64,000 bases of DNA from Streptomyces celluloflavus (lineage in GTDB: Bacteria > Actinomycetota > Actinomycetes > Streptomycetales > Streptomycetaceae): assembly GCA_000720995.1 (NCBI GenBank), contig JOEL01000019.1, forward strand, positions 53,823 through 117,822, given 5' to 3'. A program made the translations under genes and the position numbers. The notes under the pieces were generated by a model that saw nothing but the letters and a program-made list of their open reading frames with translations, was not told the DNA's origin and did not search any database. Numbering within the stretch: position 1 is the first letter of the stretch; each line of letters begins with the position of its first letter. Shown here in pieces: positions 62,670-64,000 of this stretch.

Positions 62670-62720
62670 GGGAAGGTGCACGGGAAAGGCGCACGGGAAA
62701 GGCGCACGGGAAAGGCGCAC
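62670..62720 (+). repeat. Tandem 13-bp repeats
   Basis: GGGAAAGGCGCAC occurs three times exactly (62682-62720), preceded by a degenerate 12-bp copy (62670-62681). Confidence 0.9.
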
Positions 62721-62893
62721 GGGACGGGTACTCGGCAAGGAGCGGCAGTCGGCGCTCCCGCCGTTTTCCACAGGGTGATGTCCGCACGTAATGGCTTGTC
62801 CACAGGCCGACTTGGGCCGCCGGGGCGTGTGCCAGGATGGATCGGGCCGGTGGTCTTCCGCCGGTCGGGTTTCCTGCTCCGAGGGGGGAGTGG

Positions 62894-63952
62894 ATGTACG
62901 GGAGTCTTCGGGGGGCCGGGGATGGATCGCCGGGCGAGCGTCGGTCCGGTCGCCCACGCACCGCGCTCGGCGCGGCGGTGGCGCTGGCGGCGCTGCTGCT
63001 GCTCACCGCCTGTTCCGGCGGCCAGGGCGACGCCATCTCCCTGGCCAAACCCGGCCAACGTCCCTTGTCCGTCGTGCCGTTCTGGGTCAACCCGGACAGT
63101 AAGGCGTCCCGCCAGGCTGGCGCGTACGGCAAGGACGGCAAGGTCACCGAAGCCCGGCTTGCCCAGCGGATCGCGGCGCAGCCGACCGCCGAATGGATCG
63201 GCACCGACGACCCGGAAGGCCAGGCGCGCGGCTTCACCGAAGCGGCCGCCGCGGCGGACCGCGAGGCCCTGCTCGTCCTCTACAACATCCCGCACCGCGA
63301 CTGCGGCAGCTACTCCCGGGGCGGCGCCTCCGACGGCGACGCCTACCGAGCCTGGCTGGACGGCGTCCGCAGAGGTATCGGCGACCGCGCCGCCACCGTC
63401 ATTCTGGAACCCGACGCGCTGCCGCACATTGAGGACCGGTGCACCCCGCAGCAGTTCCACGAGGAGCGCTACGCCCTGCTGACGGAGGCGGTCGGCGGAC
63501 TCAAGCGGCTGCCGCACACCAAGGTCTATCTGGACGCCGGCAATCCACACTGGATATCCGACCCGGGCCGGATGATCGAACCGCTCCAACGGGCCGGTAT
63601 CGAGCGGGCCGACGGCTTCGCGCTGAACATCTCCAACTACCAGACCACAGAGGAGAACGCCCGCTACGGCAAGCGGCTGTCCGAGATGGTCGGCGGCAAG
63701 CACTTTGTCATCGACACCAGCCGGAACGGCAACGGCCCGGCCTCCGGCGGTGACACGCCCGAGAACTGGTGCAACCCGCCCGGCCGCGCCCTGGGGGCAC
63801 CGCCCACGACCAAGACCGGCGACGACCGGATCGACGCCTATCTGTGGATCAAGCGCCCCGGCGAGTCGGACGGCACCTGCAAGGGCGGCCCCAAGGCCGG
63901 TGACTGGTGGCCGGACCGCGCCCTGGAACTGGCCCGCAACGCGAAGGAGTAG
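62894..63952 (+). CDS. Glycoside hydrolase family 6 lipoprotein
   Basis: A 352-aa exported beta-1,4-glucanase of GH6 (endoglucanase/cellobiohydrolase). The signal peptide ends in lipobox LTAC with Cys40, so the enzyme is probably membrane-anchored. Catalytic-domain motifs are VPFWVNPDSKA, LVLYNIPHRDCGSYSRGGA (Asp136, conserved), VILEPDALPHIE (Asp174, the general acid), VYLDAGNPHWI, GFALNISNYQTT, DTSRNGNGP and WCNPPGRALG...DAYLWIKRPGESDG. There is no carbohydrate-binding module, unlike many secreted cellulases. The ATG at 62894 follows GGGGGGAG at about 5 nt; an ATG at 62837 lacks a site. Confidence 0.93.
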   Translation: MYGSLRGAGDGSPGERRSGRPRTALGAAVALAALLLLTACSGGQGDAISLAKPGQRPLSVVPFWVNPDSKASRQAGAYGKDGKVTEARLAQRIAAQPTAEWIGTDDPEGQARGFTEAAAAADREALLVLYNIPHRDCGSYSRGGASDGDAYRAWLDGVRRGIGDRAATVILEPDALPHIEDRCTPQQFHEERYALLTEAVGGLKRLPHTKVYLDAGNPHWISDPGRMIEPLQRAGIERADGFALNISNYQTTEENARYGKRLSEMVGGKHFVIDTSRNGNGPASGGDTPENWCNPPGRALGAPPTTKTGDDRIDAYLWIKRPGESDGTCKGGPKAGDWWPDRALELARNAKE

Positions 63953-64000
63953 CGGTTACGGCCACGGTTACGGGGGAGGGGAGGACGGAGGGGGCGGAGG

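Noticed and set aside
61353-62957. A 534-codon minus-strand frame in the otherwise empty region
   Set aside because: Low-complexity composition, no convincing start or ribosome site, and it overlaps the start of the GH6 gene; kept only as part of the degraded-region note.

Overview
The window is a high-GC actinomycete chromosome segment, almost certainly Streptomyces. The evidence is strong GC bias at third codon positions, frequent GTG starts, a sporulation-specific SsgA-like protein, DasR-type (dre) operators at PTS genes, class E sortase, DUF1707, DUF2017 and DUF3618 proteins, and many leaderless genes with a TANNNT -10 box 6-7 nt before the start codon. The order from hppD through ssgG, the M6 protease, pncA/pncB, clpS, mec-cysO-cysM, nagE2/nagE1/nagF, rph, rdgB, bcp, a GroES-like gene, an SMR exporter and a PBP resembles, from memory, the S. 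coelicolor region around SCO2927-SCO2895. No database search was run.

Layout. 1-8300: 3' end of hppD, a GlcD-like FAD oxidase, a disulfide-reductase-family flavoprotein, a TPR protein, ssgG, two tandem RDD membrane proteins and a small membrane protein. 8660-14900: secreted M6 metalloprotease, a small hypothetical gene, pncA and pncB (NAD salvage), then clpS-DUF2017. 15000-19700: amino-acid permease, then a sulfur block (mec, a leaderless Cys leader peptide, cysO, cysM) meeting a membrane-tethered PemK/MazF-like gene. 19700-25750: MBL hydrolase, GlcNAc PTS permeases nagE2/nagE1 and nagF with three dre sites, rph, rdgB and tRNA-Leu(UAG). 25950-34150: MHS-family transporter, a secreted protein coupled to an orphan histidine kinase, bcp, DUF3618, GroES-like, a guanidine-III riboswitch controlling a SugE/Gdx exporter, and a bifunctional PBP. 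34560-46420: three-gene ABC-2 exporter, DUF1707 protein, a DUF445 gene fused in frame to a class E sortase, DUF3311 plus a sodium:solute symporter, a YidC-like insertase, and a His-rich repeat surface protein with a possible LAxSG sorting signal. 46520-49900: Gfo/Idh/MocA oxidoreductase divergent from a ROK regulator, then a GntR regulator.

49100-58220 is the most coherent accessory system, a predicted aminophosphonate (2-aminoethylphosphonate or N-methyl derivative) uptake and breakdown cluster: GntR regulator, FAD amine oxidase, phosphonatase-like HAD hydrolase, four ABC transporter genes and a Tat-exported phosphodiesterase/phosphatase. Two near-identical candidate operators lie in front of its two transcription units.

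58290-62890 is less ordered: a GntR regulator overlapping a stand-alone UTRA gene with a perfect palindrome upstream, an intact HAD-IIA hydrolase facing a frameshifted fragment of a paralogous gene, and a degraded stretch that may hold a class F sortase remnant. The window ends with a GH6 lipoprotein glycosidase. No insertion sequence, prophage, CRISPR array or rRNA was seen.
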